64,000 bases of DNA, from positions 992,001 through 1,056,000 of the forward strand of contig NZ_CP120360.1 in the NCBI RefSeq assembly GCF_029510815.1. The letters run 5' to 3'. Below the pieces are notes generated by a model that ran no database searches, was not told where the DNA came from, and worked only from the letters and a program-made list of their open reading frames with translations. This document shows, piece after piece, positions 1 through 8,579 of this stretch (positions are counted from its first letter, which is position 1; every line of letters starts with the position of its first letter). The position numbers were made by a program, and so were the translations under genes. Source of the stretch: Janibacter sp. DB-40. GTDB lineage: Bacteria > Actinomycetota > Actinomycetes > Actinomycetales > Dermatophilaceae.

Positions 1-1283
1 TGATCACCCTCGTGGCGAAGATGCACCCCGGCCACGTCGAGCGGGCGCTGCGCACGAGCGTCGCGGAGAACCTCGAGATGATCCGGGACACCGTGGCCCA
101 CCTGCGCTCCCACGGACGCACGGTGATGGTCGACGGCGAGCACTTCTTCGACGGCTACCTCCTCGACCGCGACTACGCGCTGGCCTGCGTCACGGCCGCC
201 CACGAGTCCGGCGCCGAGGTCGTGGCCGTGTGCGACACCAACGGGGGCATGCTGCCCGGCCAGGTGCGTGCCGCGGTCGCCGACGTCATCGCGGTCACCG
301 GTGCGCGTCTGGGCATTCACTGCCACAACGACACCGGGTGCGCGGTCGCCAACTCGATGGCCGCGGTGGAGGCGGGGGCCGACCACGTCCAGGGGACGAT
401 CAACGCCTACGGCGAGCGCACCGGCAACGCCGACCTGATCACCGTCGTCGCCAACCTCCAGCTCAAGCTCGGCATGGACCTCGTCGAGCCCTACCGGTTG
501 CAGGACGCGACCCGCATCGCCCACGCGGTGAGCGAGGTGACGAACTTCCCGCCCTTCTCCCGCCAGCCGTACGTCGGCTCGGGGGCCTTCGCGCACAAGG
601 CCGGTCTGCACGCGAGCGCGATCAAGGTGGACCCGGACCTCTACCAGCACATCGACCCCAAGTCGGTCGGCAACGACATGCGCATGCTCGTCTCCGACAT
701 GGCCGGCCGTGCGACGGTGGAGCTGAAGAGCCGCGAGTTCGGCGTCGACCTCGCCGGTGACGACGCGGCGCTGTCCCGCGTGCTGGCCAAGGTCAAGCAG
801 CTGGAGCGGCAGGGGTACACCTTCGACGCGGCGGACGCGTCCTTCGAGCTGCTGCTGCGTCGCGAGCTCGACGAGGAGGCGCCCGTGTACGCGGAGGTCG
901 AGTCCTGGCGGGTCATGATCGACGCCCGAGGCGGGGAGAACGCCCTGTCCGAGGCCACCGTCAAGGCCGTCGCCGGCGGGCAGCGGATCGTCGCGACGGG
1001 GGAGGGCAACGGCCCCGTCAACGCCCTCGACCACGGTCTGCGCCAGGCGCTCTCGGTGGTCTACCCGGAGATCGAGGGGCTGGAGCTCATCGACTACAAG
1101 GTGCGCATCCTCGACGCCGCGCACGGCACCGACGCCACCACCCGCGTGCTCATCGAGACGAGCGACGCACACACGTCGTGGACCACCGTGGGCGTCGCCG
1201 ACAACATCGTCGAGGCCTCGTGGGAGGCGCTCCTCGACGGTGTCACCTACGGGCTGATGCGCGCCGGGGTCCCCGCCCGCTGA
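1..1283 (+). CDS. cimA: Citramalate synthase / 2-isopropylmalate synthase-family enzyme, 5' end outside window
   Basis: Partial: the reading frame is open to the left edge and about 425 C-terminal residues are present. The family condenses acetyl-CoA with a 2-oxo acid (pyruvate for citramalate synthase) in branched-chain amino acid synthesis. Visible are the metal-binding HCHND motif of the HMGL-like barrel, the GTINAYGERTGNADL segment typical of the citramalate-synthase branch (TIGR00977 type), and a C-terminal LeuA-type dimerisation domain over roughly the last 140 residues. Family members are about 530 residues, so around 100 are missing upstream. It could instead be a generic LeuA paralogue; the GERTGNADL motif and the leuCD genes 12 kb away favour a branched-chain role. 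Confidence 0.85.
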   Translation, partial: ITLVAKMHPGHVERALRTSVAENLEMIRDTVAHLRSHGRTVMVDGEHFFDGYLLDRDYALACVTAAHESGAEVVAVCDTNGGMLPGQVRAAVADVIAVTGARLGIHCHNDTGCAVANSMAAVEAGADHVQGTINAYGERTGNADLITVVANLQLKLGMDLVEPYRLQDATRIAHAVSEVTNFPPFSRQPYVGSGAFAHKAGLHASAIKVDPDLYQHIDPKSVGNDMRMLVSDMAGRATVELKSREFGVDLAGDDAALSRVLAKVKQLERQGYTFDAADASFELLLRRELDEEAPVYAEVESWRVMIDARGGENALSEATVKAVAGGQRIVATGEGNGPVNALDHGLRQALSVVYPEIEGLELIDYKVRILDAAHGTDATTRVLIETSDAHTSWTTVGVADNIVEASWEALLDGVTYGLMRAGVPAR

Positions 1284-1342
1284 CCCGGGTCTACGCTGGA
1301 ACCGGTACCCGGCGCGCGGGACTGCCGTGATGCGGAGGAACC

Positions 1343-2041
1343 ATGACCCACGAGTCCCTGCTGGCCGAGGCGCTCGTCGAGGCGGCTCGCGAGATCAACA
1401 CCCCCCAGGACCTGGAGGGCACGCTGGACGGCATCGTGCAGGCTGCCGCGCACTCGCTCGAGGACATCGACCACGTCGGCATCTCGATCGTCCACCGGAG
1501 GGGCGACATCGAGACGAAGGCCGGCACCGACCAGCTGGTGTGGGAGCTCGACGCACTGCAGTACTCCCTGCGCGAGGGGCCCTGCGTCCAGGCGGTGGAG
1601 TCCGACTCGGTCACCGTCGCGAACCGGATGCGCGACGAGACGCGGTGGCCCAACTTCGTGCCCCGCGCGGTCGAGATGGGGGTCCGGGCGCAGATGGGCG
1701 TGCGGCTGTACGTCGAGCCGGAGACGCTCGGCGTGCTCAACCTCTACGCCACCGAGAGCGACACGATCGATGCCGAGGTGGTCCACACCGCGGAGCTGTT
1801 CGCCGTCCACGCCGCCATCGCCCTGGGGCGGGCTCGGCGCGAGGAGCAGCTCGGCGAGGCCATCGCCACGCGCAAGGCGATCGGCCAGGCGGTCGGGCTG
1901 GTGATGGAGCGGTACCGGATCGACGAGGACCGCGCGTTCCAGTTCCTGGTCCGCGTCTCCACCACGAGCAACATCAAGATCCGTGACCTCGCCCAGGAGC
2001 TCATCGAGACCGCCAACGGCACCTACCGTCCCGGGTCGTAG
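1343..2041 (+). CDS. GAF and ANTAR domain-containing regulator
   Basis: Predicted cytoplasmic RNA-binding antiterminator of the actinobacterial GAF-ANTAR type, 232 residues. A GAF sensor domain spans roughly residues 20-160 (REGPCVQAV and GVRAQMGVRLYVE blocks). An ANTAR domain follows at about 165-225, with the conserved pattern AIGQAVGLVMERYRIDEDRAF. ANTAR domains bind paired RNA hairpins to control termination; the ligand of this GAF domain cannot be told from sequence. A GGAGGA ribosome binding site lies 5 nt before the ATG, and a TACGCT hexamer about 45 nt upstream is a possible -10 box. It is convergent with putA. Confidence 0.9.
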   Translation: MTHESLLAEALVEAAREINTPQDLEGTLDGIVQAAAHSLEDIDHVGISIVHRRGDIETKAGTDQLVWELDALQYSLREGPCVQAVESDSVTVANRMRDETRWPNFVPRAVEMGVRAQMGVRLYVEPETLGVLNLYATESDTIDAEVVHTAELFAVHAAIALGRARREEQLGEAIATRKAIGQAVGLVMERYRIDEDRAFQFLVRVSTTSNIKIRDLAQELIETANGTYRPGS

Positions 2042-2079
2042 GCCGCTCGACCATCGGGGTCGCAGATGATCGAGCGGCC
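2042..2079. terminator. Hairpin between convergent GAF-ANTAR gene and putA
   Basis: A perfect 10-bp stem (GGCCGCTCGA with TCGAGCGGCC; its first base is the last base of the stop codon) continues after one mismatch with CATC/GATG, leaving a 9-nt loop. It fills the 61-nt gap between two convergent genes and could stop transcription from both sides. There is no U-run, as is usual for actinobacterial hairpin terminators. Confidence 0.6.
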
Positions 2080-2102
2080 GGGGGGACGAGGCCGCCGCAC
2101 CC

Positions 2103-5100
2103 CTACGACGTCGTGACGTGCCCGAAGCGGTGGCGCGTGGTGCTCACCGCCTGCTCGCGCAGGAAGGGCAGCAGCTCACGCCGGCCGGTCGCGAGGACCG
2201 GCCCGGTGATGACGTCCACTCCTGCGGCGACGAGGTCGTCGACGAGCGCGGGTGCATCCGTCCCGACCAGGCGCACCCGGGCGTGCTCGACCCGCCCGGC
2301 GCGGGCGAGGAAGGCCGCGTCGTCCTCGGCCTCGACCTGGACGTGGCCGAGGCTCCCGGGGAGCTTCAGCGCCGGGTCGGCCGACACGAGCACACCCGCC
2401 CCGGTGAGGGTGGCGGCGGCGGCGAGGCGCACGACCTCGGCGACGGTGGCACCGGCCCCGGCGCGCACGAGCACGTTCGGGTGCGGCCGGTAGCGGAAGA
2501 CATTCGTCTCCACGACGAGTGCACTCTTGTCGTGCTCGACACCGAACTCGAGCGCCCACGCGGCGGCGTCGCTGGAGATCGCCGCCTCGATCCACGGCCG
2601 GTCCGCGTCGGGCACGGTCGAGCCGAGTGCTGCGAGCTGCGCGTCGACGGTGCGGCGCACCGCGGACGAAGGGGTGGTCCCGTGGGTGGGGAGCCCGTCG
2701 GCACGCCAGGTGCCCAGCTGGGCCACGTAGTTCGGCCCACCGGCCTTGGCGCCCGGCCCGATGGAGGAGGACTTCCATCCACCGAAGGACTGGCGCTGCA
2801 CGATGGCCCCGGTGATGTGCCGGTTGACGTAGCCGTTGCCGACCTCGACGGCGTCGGTCCAGTGCCGGATCTCCGACTCGTCGAGGCTGTGCAAACCCCC
2901 GGTGAGGCCGAAGTCGGTGGCGTTCTGCAGCTCGATCGCCTGCTCCAGCGAGTCGGCCCGCATCAGGCCGAGCACAGGGCCGAAGACCTCGGTGAGGTGG
3001 AAGAAGGACCCGGGGGCCACCCCTTCCTTGACTCCCGGCGACCACAGGCGACCGGTGTCGTCGAGCTGCCGGGGCTCGACCAGCCAGCTCTCACCGGGCT
3101 CGAGGGTGGTCAGCGCGCGCAGCAGCTTGTCGCTCGGCGGCTCGATGACCGGCCCCATCCGGGTGCCCAGGTCGCTGGGCCAGCCCACGGCGATCGAGCT
3201 GACCGCGTCGACCAGCTGGCGGCGGAACCGCGGGGAGGTGGCGATGGACCCGACGAGGATGCCGAGCGAGGCGGCCGAGCACTTCTGGCCCGCGTGCCCG
3301 AAGGCCGAGGAGACGAGGTCGGCGACGGCGAGGTCGATGTCGGCCGAGGGGGTGACGACCAGGGCGTTCTTGCCCGATGTCTCACCGAGCACCCGGGCGC
3401 CCTCCTCGCGCCCGGCGCGCCACCCGGCGAAGAGCCGGGCCGTCTCGCTCGCGCCGGTGAGCACGACCGCGTCGACGTCCTCGTGCGAGACGAGGCGCTG
3501 ACCGACCTCGTTCTCCTCCGTGCGCACCACCTGGAGCACGTCGGTCGGGACACCGGCGGCGTGCAGCGCGGCGACGGCCTCCTCGACGCACCCGGGCGTC
3601 TGCGGTGCCGGCTTGATGATCACGGCGGAGCCGGCGGCGAGGGAGGCGAGGACACCACCGATCGGTATGGCGACCGGGAAGTTCCACGGCGGGGTGATCA
3701 GCGTCAGGGCGAAGGGGGTGAACCGTGCCCCGTCGGCCATCGGCCCGTCCTCGAGCTCGAGGGCCCGGTCGGCGTAGTAGCGCGCGAAGTCGACGGCCTC
3801 GGAGACCTCGGGGTCGGACTCGGCGATGGTCTTGCCGGCCTCGGCGGCCATGACCGCCACGAGGGCCTCGCGGCGCGCGTTGAGCTCGCGGGCGGCGTCA
3901 CGCAGCACCGCGGCGCGCTCCTGCGCGGGACGCGCGGCCCAGCCCTCGTGCGCCGCACGCCCGGTGGCGACGACCTCCTCGACGTGGGCGATGACGTCCA
4001 GGTGCCGCGAGGTCAGCTCGGGCATCGGCTGGGCGACCGCCCGGGCGGCCCACTCCCGGTGCTCGGCCAGGGCCGGGTCGGCGTCGGGGGTGTTGGCGAA
4101 GGTGTCGCCGATCGTCGCGGGCTCGACGGGCCGGCGCGGGCCGGTCGGGGTCGTCCCGATGGCCCCGACGCTCGCGCGGAAGCGGGTCTCCTGGTCGGGC
4201 ATCGCGGCCGAGTCGTCGGAGAAGAAGGCGTGCAGGTAGTTCTCCGGGGAGGCGTTCTCCTCGAGGCGGCGCACGAGGTAGGAGACGGCGGAGTCGAAGT
4301 CCTCCGGTGCGACGACCGGGGTGTAGAGGATGACCGTGCCGACGTCGTCGCGGACCGCGCGGGCCTGCGCCGGCGACATGCCCTGCAGCATCTCGATGTC
4401 GAGGGCGTCCTCGACGCCGCGGGACTGGGCGAGCAGGTGCGCGCTCGCGACGTCGTAGAGGTTGTGCGAGGCGACCCCGATACGCACCCCGGCAGCGACG
4501 CTGTCGGCGCGCAGGGCGCGCTCGACGCAGCGCAGGTAGTTCGCGTCGACGTCACCCTTCGTCGGGTAGGGGGCCTGCTCCCAGCCGTGCATGACCGCCT
4601 CGACCTTCTCCATGGCGAGGTTGGCGCCCTTGACCAGGCGGATCTTCACACCCGCGCGGCCCTGGGCCCGGCGCTCGGCGGCGAAGGCGATGAGGCGCTC
4701 CATGGCGGGCAGCGCGTCCGGCAGGTAGGCCTGCAGGACGATGCCGGCCTCGAGGTCGTGGAAGTCCGGCTCGGAGAGGATCGCCATGAACAGCTCGAGC
4801 GTCATCTCCAGGTCGCGGTACTCCTCCATGTCGAGGTTGACGAAGGCGTGCGGGGTGGACGCCTTCGCCGCGGCGTAGAGGGGGCGCAGGCGCTCGACGC
4901 AGCGCTCGACCGTGCCGGGGGTGTCCCACACGCTGATCTGGCTGACGAGCGAGGAGGCCTTGATCGAGACGTAGTCGACGTCGCCGCGCTCGAGCAGCTC
5001 GCGGGTGCGCCGGGTGCGGGAGGCGGCCTCGTCCTCGCCGAGGACGGCCTCGCCCAGCAGGTTGATGTTCAGGCGGAACCCGTCCTCGCGGGCAGCGGCG

Positions 5101-5546
5101 AGGTGCCGACCAAGGGTCGGGTCGTTCGCGTCGACGAGCAGGTGGCCGACCATCTGCTTCATCCGCGCGCGGGCGGCGGGGACGACGACCTTCGGCGCGA
5201 TCCTGGCGACCGTCGCGCCGAGGCCGAGCAGACCGCGGTCGACCGGGCCGAGGAAGGAGGTGGCGTCCGCGGCGGTGATCTGGCTGAGCGCATTGGCCGC
5301 GGCCTTGTCGTCCTCGGGGCGGGCGACACGGTCGACGAAGAAGACGGCCAGGTCCAGGCCACCACCCGCGTCGGAGAGGAGCGCGGCCAGCTGGCCGGTG
5401 GTCTGCGCCTCGCGCTTGGTCTGCCCGGCGTGGGCGGCAGCGGCCCAGCGCTCGGCGAGGGCGACGGCGTCCTCGACGAAGGGGGTCAGGGCTGCGGTGG
5501 CCGGGTGGGCGCCGGAGGCGGTCGTGGTGTCGGGTGCCGTGGTCAT
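2103..5546 (-). CDS. putA: Bifunctional proline dehydrogenase / L-glutamate gamma-semialdehyde dehydrogenase
   Basis: Oxidises proline to glutamate in two steps: an FAD proline dehydrogenase and an NAD P5C dehydrogenase in one 1147-residue chain. PRODH motifs (RLVKGANLAMEK, YLVRRLEENASPENY) lie at about residues 300-440. The aldehyde dehydrogenase half (about 530-990) carries GETSGKN and the catalytic cysteine in GHAGQKCSA. About 150 further C-terminal residues resemble the extra domain of long PutA proteins. The ATG used here has a TACCGT hexamer exactly 6 nt upstream (leaderless pattern). An in-frame TTG 14 codons earlier is possible but less likely. The divergent PucR-type gene is the natural candidate regulator. 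Confidence 0.93.
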   Translation of the reverse strand: MTTAPDTTTASGAHPATAALTPFVEDAVALAERWAAAAHAGQTKREAQTTGQLAALLSDAGGGLDLAVFFVDRVARPEDDKAAANALSQITAADATSFLGPVDRGLLGLGATVARIAPKVVVPAARARMKQMVGHLLVDANDPTLGRHLAAAREDGFRLNINLLGEAVLGEDEAASRTRRTRELLERGDVDYVSIKASSLVSQISVWDTPGTVERCVERLRPLYAAAKASTPHAFVNLDMEEYRDLEMTLELFMAILSEPDFHDLEAGIVLQAYLPDALPAMERLIAFAAERRAQGRAGVKIRLVKGANLAMEKVEAVMHGWEQAPYPTKGDVDANYLRCVERALRADSVAAGVRIGVASHNLYDVASAHLLAQSRGVEDALDIEMLQGMSPAQARAVRDDVGTVILYTPVVAPEDFDSAVSYLVRRLEENASPENYLHAFFSDDSAAMPDQETRFRASVGAIGTTPTGPRRPVEPATIGDTFANTPDADPALAEHREWAARAVAQPMPELTSRHLDVIAHVEEVVATGRAAHEGWAARPAQERAAVLRDAARELNARREALVAVMAAEAGKTIAESDPEVSEAVDFARYYADRALELEDGPMADGARFTPFALTLITPPWNFPVAIPIGGVLASLAAGSAVIIKPAPQTPGCVEEAVAALHAAGVPTDVLQVVRTEENEVGQRLVSHEDVDAVVLTGASETARLFAGWRAGREEGARVLGETSGKNALVVTPSADIDLAVADLVSSAFGHAGQKCSAASLGILVGSIATSPRFRRQLVDAVSSIAVGWPSDLGTRMGPVIEPPSDKLLRALTTLEPGESWLVEPRQLDDTGRLWSPGVKEGVAPGSFFHLTEVFGPVLGLMRADSLEQAIELQNATDFGLTGGLHSLDESEIRHWTDAVEVGNGYVNRHITGAIVQRQSFGGWKSSSIGPGAKAGGPNYVAQLGTWRADGLPTHGTTPSSAVRRTVDAQLAALGSTVPDADRPWIEAAISSDAAAWALEFGVEHDKSALVVETNVFRYRPHPNVLVRAGAGATVAEVVRLAAAATLTGAGVLVSADPALKLPGSLGHVQVEAEDDAAFLARAGRVEHARVRLVGTDAPALVDDLVAAGVDVITGPVLATGRRELLPFLREQAVSTTRHRFGHVTTS

Positions 5547-5571
5547 CCTCCGACGGTAGGGCGGCCGGGTG

Positions 5572-5583
5572 TGTGGCACCACA
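5572..5583. promoter_or_regulatory. Inverted repeat in putA / PucR-type regulator intergenic region
   Basis: TGTGGCACCACA is a 5-2-5 inverted repeat (TGTGG/CCACA). It lies 14 nt beyond the putA -10 hexamer (TACCGT on the minus strand), where it would cover the -35 region. The regulator's own -10 (TACACT) is on the other side of the same gap. Candidate operator for the adjacent PucR-type protein; this is inferred from position only. Confidence 0.4.
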
Positions 5584-5627
5584 GACAACTGCCACCTCTT
5601 GGGCGAAGGGGGTCATACACTTGTCCA

Positions 5628-6779
5628 ATGGATCTGCAGGAGCTCGTGGACGAGGCCTCGGCGATCCTCGATGCTCCCGTGACGCTCGAGGATCGCGGGC
5701 TGCGCCTGCTCGCCTTCGCCGCCCACGACGCGGGTGCCGACCACGTCCGGGTCGAGACCGTCCTGGGCCGTGGTGCCGGGCAGCGGACGCGGGAGTGGTT
5801 CGAGTCCTTCGACATCGCCCGGGCGCGCGGGCCGGTCCACGTCCCTGCGCACCCGGAGCGGGAGATCGCCGCGCGCCTGTGCCTTCCGGCGCGCGCCCGT
5901 GGCGTCGTCCGCGGCTACCTGTGGGCGGTGGAGCCGCCGGAGGGTCTGGCGCCCGAGCGCGTACGGGCGGCCCAGGCCCTCGCGGCCCGTGCGGGCGAGG
6001 TCCTGGCCCGGGCCACCTCGCGCCGGCGGGAGACCGAGCGACTGCTGCTCGACCTCCTCGAGACGGGTGCGGAGGGGCGGGGTGGCATCGCGCGCGAGCT
6101 CGCCGACGACCTCGCGATCGCGAGCACCGCGAGCGTCGTCTGTGCCGTCCTCGGCGGGGCGCCCGGTGTGCGCCTGCAGGCCGACCAGGTCCACGGGCCC
6201 GGGGGAGTGCCGCGCGACGTCGGGGTCGCCGAACGCTCCGGGGACCTCGTCCTGCTCGTCCCGACCGAGGGACCCGGCTCGCCGGTGAGGGACGTCGTCG
6301 AGTCCGCGATCACCGCCCTGGCCCGTCTGGGCCTGCCCGAGGTCGTGGCGGGCGTCGGGGACGAGGTACCCCTGCGTGAGGCGGTCGTCTCGGACCGGCG
6401 GGCCCGCGCCGCCCTCCGCGTCGTGCGTCCGAGGGACCGGACGCAGCCGAGCGGCCCGGCCGCCACCCGGGTGCACGCCTGGGACGCGCTCGGGGTGACG
6501 CGGCTGCTCGGCGGCCGCGCCGCGGACGAGCTCGTCGAGGCCGTGCGCACACCCGCGGCCACGGCGCTCCTGGACGGCCCCGAGGAGCTCCTCGAGACGG
6601 CGTGGGTGTACCTCGAGGAGGCGGGGTCCGTCGCATCGACGGCCGCCCGCCTCGGTCTGCACCGGCAGAGCGTGTACCACCGGATCCACCGCATCGAGGC
6701 GCTCACCGGGTTGGACCTCTCGCGCGGACGCGACCGACTCGAGCTCCATCTCGCCCTCGTCGTCCTGCGCACGACATGA
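5628..6779 (+). CDS. PucR/CdaR-family transcriptional regulator, probable proline-utilisation regulator
   Basis: 383-residue protein ending in a PucR-type helix-turn-helix (HTH_30): ETAWVYLEEAGSVASTAARL followed by HRQSVYHRIHRIEALTGLDL, about residues 325-375. The N-terminal 130 residues look like a sensor region, followed by a GGDEF-like/linker segment. PucR-like proteins often activate the adjacent catabolic genes, and this one is divergent from putA with 81 nt between start codons, so proline-dependent control of putA is the simple inference. The start ATG has TACACT exactly 6 nt upstream, suggesting a leaderless mRNA. Confidence 0.8.
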   Translation: MDLQELVDEASAILDAPVTLEDRGLRLLAFAAHDAGADHVRVETVLGRGAGQRTREWFESFDIARARGPVHVPAHPEREIAARLCLPARARGVVRGYLWAVEPPEGLAPERVRAAQALAARAGEVLARATSRRRETERLLLDLLETGAEGRGGIARELADDLAIASTASVVCAVLGGAPGVRLQADQVHGPGGVPRDVGVAERSGDLVLLVPTEGPGSPVRDVVESAITALARLGLPEVVAGVGDEVPLREAVVSDRRARAALRVVRPRDRTQPSGPAATRVHAWDALGVTRLLGGRAADELVEAVRTPAATALLDGPEELLETAWVYLEEAGSVASTAARLGLHRQSVYHRIHRIEALTGLDLSRGRDRLELHLALVVLRTT

Positions 6780-6857
6780 GCCGGTGCCGGTGCAGCACCC
6801 CTTCGGCGAAGCGGCATAGACTCGGCCGGAACCCTGCTCCCTGTCAAGGAGGTAGCC

Positions 6858-7583
6858 ATGGTCGATGCCGGATCGGAACCCGACCGGGTCGGCATCACGC
6901 GACGGGAGCGGATCCAGGAGCGTGCGCTGGGTGAGATCCTCGACGCCGCGCGCGAGGAGCTGCGCCTGCACGGCCCGAGCGGGGTGACCATGCGGGCCGT
7001 GGCGCGGGCGGTCGACATGACCCCCTCGGGCCTCTACCGACACGTGTCCGGGCACGACGAGCTGCTCGGCCTGCTCGCCGTGGACGCCTACGAGGGGCTT
7101 GCCTCGGCGATGGCCCGGGCGCGCGCCAGCGCACCGGAGTCGGACCACGCCACCGCGTGGTACCGCGTGGCCATGGCCATGCGCCAGTGGCACTTCGACC
7201 ACCGGTCCGAGTACGAGCTGCTCGTCTCGCCCCGCCTGATCACCGTCGTGCCGGACCGGCTGCAGGCCGCCGCCGGCGGGGCCATGGAGATGCTCGCGCG
7301 AATCGTCGCCGACGCGATCGAGTCCGGACAGCTCGATCCGCAGGCATCGGCCTTCCCGGTGACCTCGGCGCGCGGGAGCGAGGACGTCCCGGCGGCGGCA
7401 CGCTCGATCGCCCTGTCCGCGCTGGCCTCGCTCGCCGGGCACGTCGGCTTCGAGGCCAGGGGCTTCCTCGCGGAGAGCGACATGGACCCGCAGGAGTACT
7501 TCAGCGCCTACCTGCGCGGGCTGATGAAGCTGATGGGATTCGTCGTCGAGCCCGGCCCGCTCGTCATGCCCGAGCTGCACTGA
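6858..7583 (+). CDS. TetR/AcrR-family transcriptional regulator
   Basis: 241 residues. The N-terminal helix-turn-helix spans about residues 15-65 (ILDAAREELRLHGPSGVTMRAVARAVDMTPSGLYRHV), and the C-terminal half is helical with the TetR_C_13-like layout common in actinobacteria. The ATG is preceded by a strong AAGGAGGTAGCC ribosome binding site. No obvious target is adjacent: upstream is the PucR-type gene and downstream is a repeat array followed by a convergent gene. The ligand is unknown. Confidence 0.88.
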   Translation: MVDAGSEPDRVGITRRERIQERALGEILDAAREELRLHGPSGVTMRAVARAVDMTPSGLYRHVSGHDELLGLLAVDAYEGLASAMARARASAPESDHATAWYRVAMAMRQWHFDHRSEYELLVSPRLITVVPDRLQAAAGGAMEMLARIVADAIESGQLDPQASAFPVTSARGSEDVPAAARSIALSALASLAGHVGFEARGFLAESDMDPQEYFSAYLRGLMKLMGFVVEPGPLVMPELH

Positions 7584-7585
7584 CC

Positions 7586-7690
7586 CGTACCTGCCCAGGC
7601 CCTTGCGCAGGGGGCGATTCGCAACTGCTTAGGCTCTTGCGAAGGGGACGGTCTCGCAACTGCTTGGGCTCTTGCGAAGGGGGCGGTGCG
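7586..7690. repeat. Three 35-bp tandem repeat units between convergent genes
   Basis: Three adjacent 35-bp units fill the 108-nt gap between the tetR gene and the convergent DUF1353 gene. Units 2 and 3 both start GCAACTGCTTRGGCTCTTGC and continue into GAAGGGG; unit 1 is degenerate. The same 20-bp core occurs in the opposite orientation in a second tandem array near 21.3 kb, also between convergent genes. There are no variable spacers, so it is not a CRISPR. Unit 3 contains a copy of the CGAAGGGGG 9-mer. Confidence 0.85.
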
Positions 7691-7691
7691 T

Positions 7692-8579
7692 TCAGAGCGC
7701 GCCGACGAAGACGACGAGCGCAGCGACTGCCATGACCGCGGCCAGGGCCAGCGCGACGGTCGGTGCCCGTGCGCACAGCCACTCGAGCGCGCGGTAGAGA
7801 CCGGTCAGGGCGGCCACCGCGAGTGTCACGTGGAGCAATAGCGCGAGGGCCGTGCCGGCGATCATCCCGGCGGTCCGGAACCGTCCCCACAGCTGGGCGA
7901 GGACCAACGGGATGGCGATCGCCCCGGCGGCCCCCGTGGCCAGCCGCATCCCCAGGGCACCCTCACCCATCCACGGGACACCACCGACGAGGGGCAGGTC
8001 GAGGTCGACGAGGTCCGCCGTGGTCCACAGCCCGAGCACGGTCAGCACGACGAGGGAGCCGACGGAGGCCACGCGCCAGCGCCAGGTCTGCGCGCGGGAC
8101 CACGTCCTGTCGCCCCGGACCATGACGGCCAGGGTGACCGCCGTCCACATCAGCCAGCGACGCACGAGCCCGGCCCCGGTGTCGGCCATGGCGTCCCGGA
8201 AGACCCGGTTGGCTTCCTCGACGTCGACCTCGATGCCCCGGGTGCTGAGGTACGCGGGCGGCTCCGGGGGCCAGCTGACCAGCCCGTCGTGGAGCAGGGC
8301 CGCCGGCAGGTGGTGACCGCTGCGGGGGATCAGCCACGCGAACACCGACGGCACCGAGGCCAGGTCGGTGGTGAAGGTGCTCGGGTCCGCGGGGACGAGC
8401 AGCTCACCCAGCTCGCGGTCGAGGTAGGCGATGCGTCGCACCATCCGGAAGTCGTCGGGCTCCTCCATCTCCGCCGTGCGCTCCAGCGCGACGACCGGGG
8501 GAGCGCTCGGGTCGGGGGCCTCCTCGAGCGTCCCCCCGTCGTAGAAGCGTCGGACCTGTGGCGCCAGCTGGTGTGTCAC
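7692..8579 (-). CDS. DUF1353 domain protein with C-terminal membrane segments
   Basis: 295 residues. The first ~150 match the DUF1353 family (TDLASVPSVFAWLIPRSG and AALLHDGL motifs), often found in phage or phage-like genes but widespread in actinobacteria. The remaining ~140 contain about four hydrophobic helices (VVLTVLGLW, AAGAIAIPLVLAQL, AGTALALLLHVTLAVAAL, ALALAAVMAVAALVVFV), so the protein is predicted to be membrane-anchored. Its GTG start overlaps the stop codon of the upstream minus-strand gene (GTGA, 4 bp), indicating translational coupling. Function unknown. Confidence 0.8.
   Translation of the reverse strand: MTHQLAPQVRRFYDGGTLEEAPDPSAPPVVALERTAEMEEPDDFRMVRRIAYLDRELGELLVPADPSTFTTDLASVPSVFAWLIPRSGHHLPAALLHDGLVSWPPEPPAYLSTRGIEVDVEEANRVFRDAMADTGAGLVRRWLMWTAVTLAVMVRGDRTWSRAQTWRWRVASVGSLVVLTVLGLWTTADLVDLDLPLVGGVPWMGEGALGMRLATGAAGAIAIPLVLAQLWGRFRTAGMIAGTALALLLHVTLAVAALTGLYRALEWLCARAPTVALALAAVMAVAALVVFVGAL

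Noticed and set aside
2118..5627. Very long open plus-strand frame over putA
   Set aside because: It is antisense to a clear bifunctional PutA, has low-complexity Gly/Arg/Asp/Val composition and no domain; a shadow expected at high GC. Only the part from 5628 is a real gene.
7586..7690. CRISPR-like array
   Set aside because: Units are contiguous with no unique spacers and there are no cas genes nearby.
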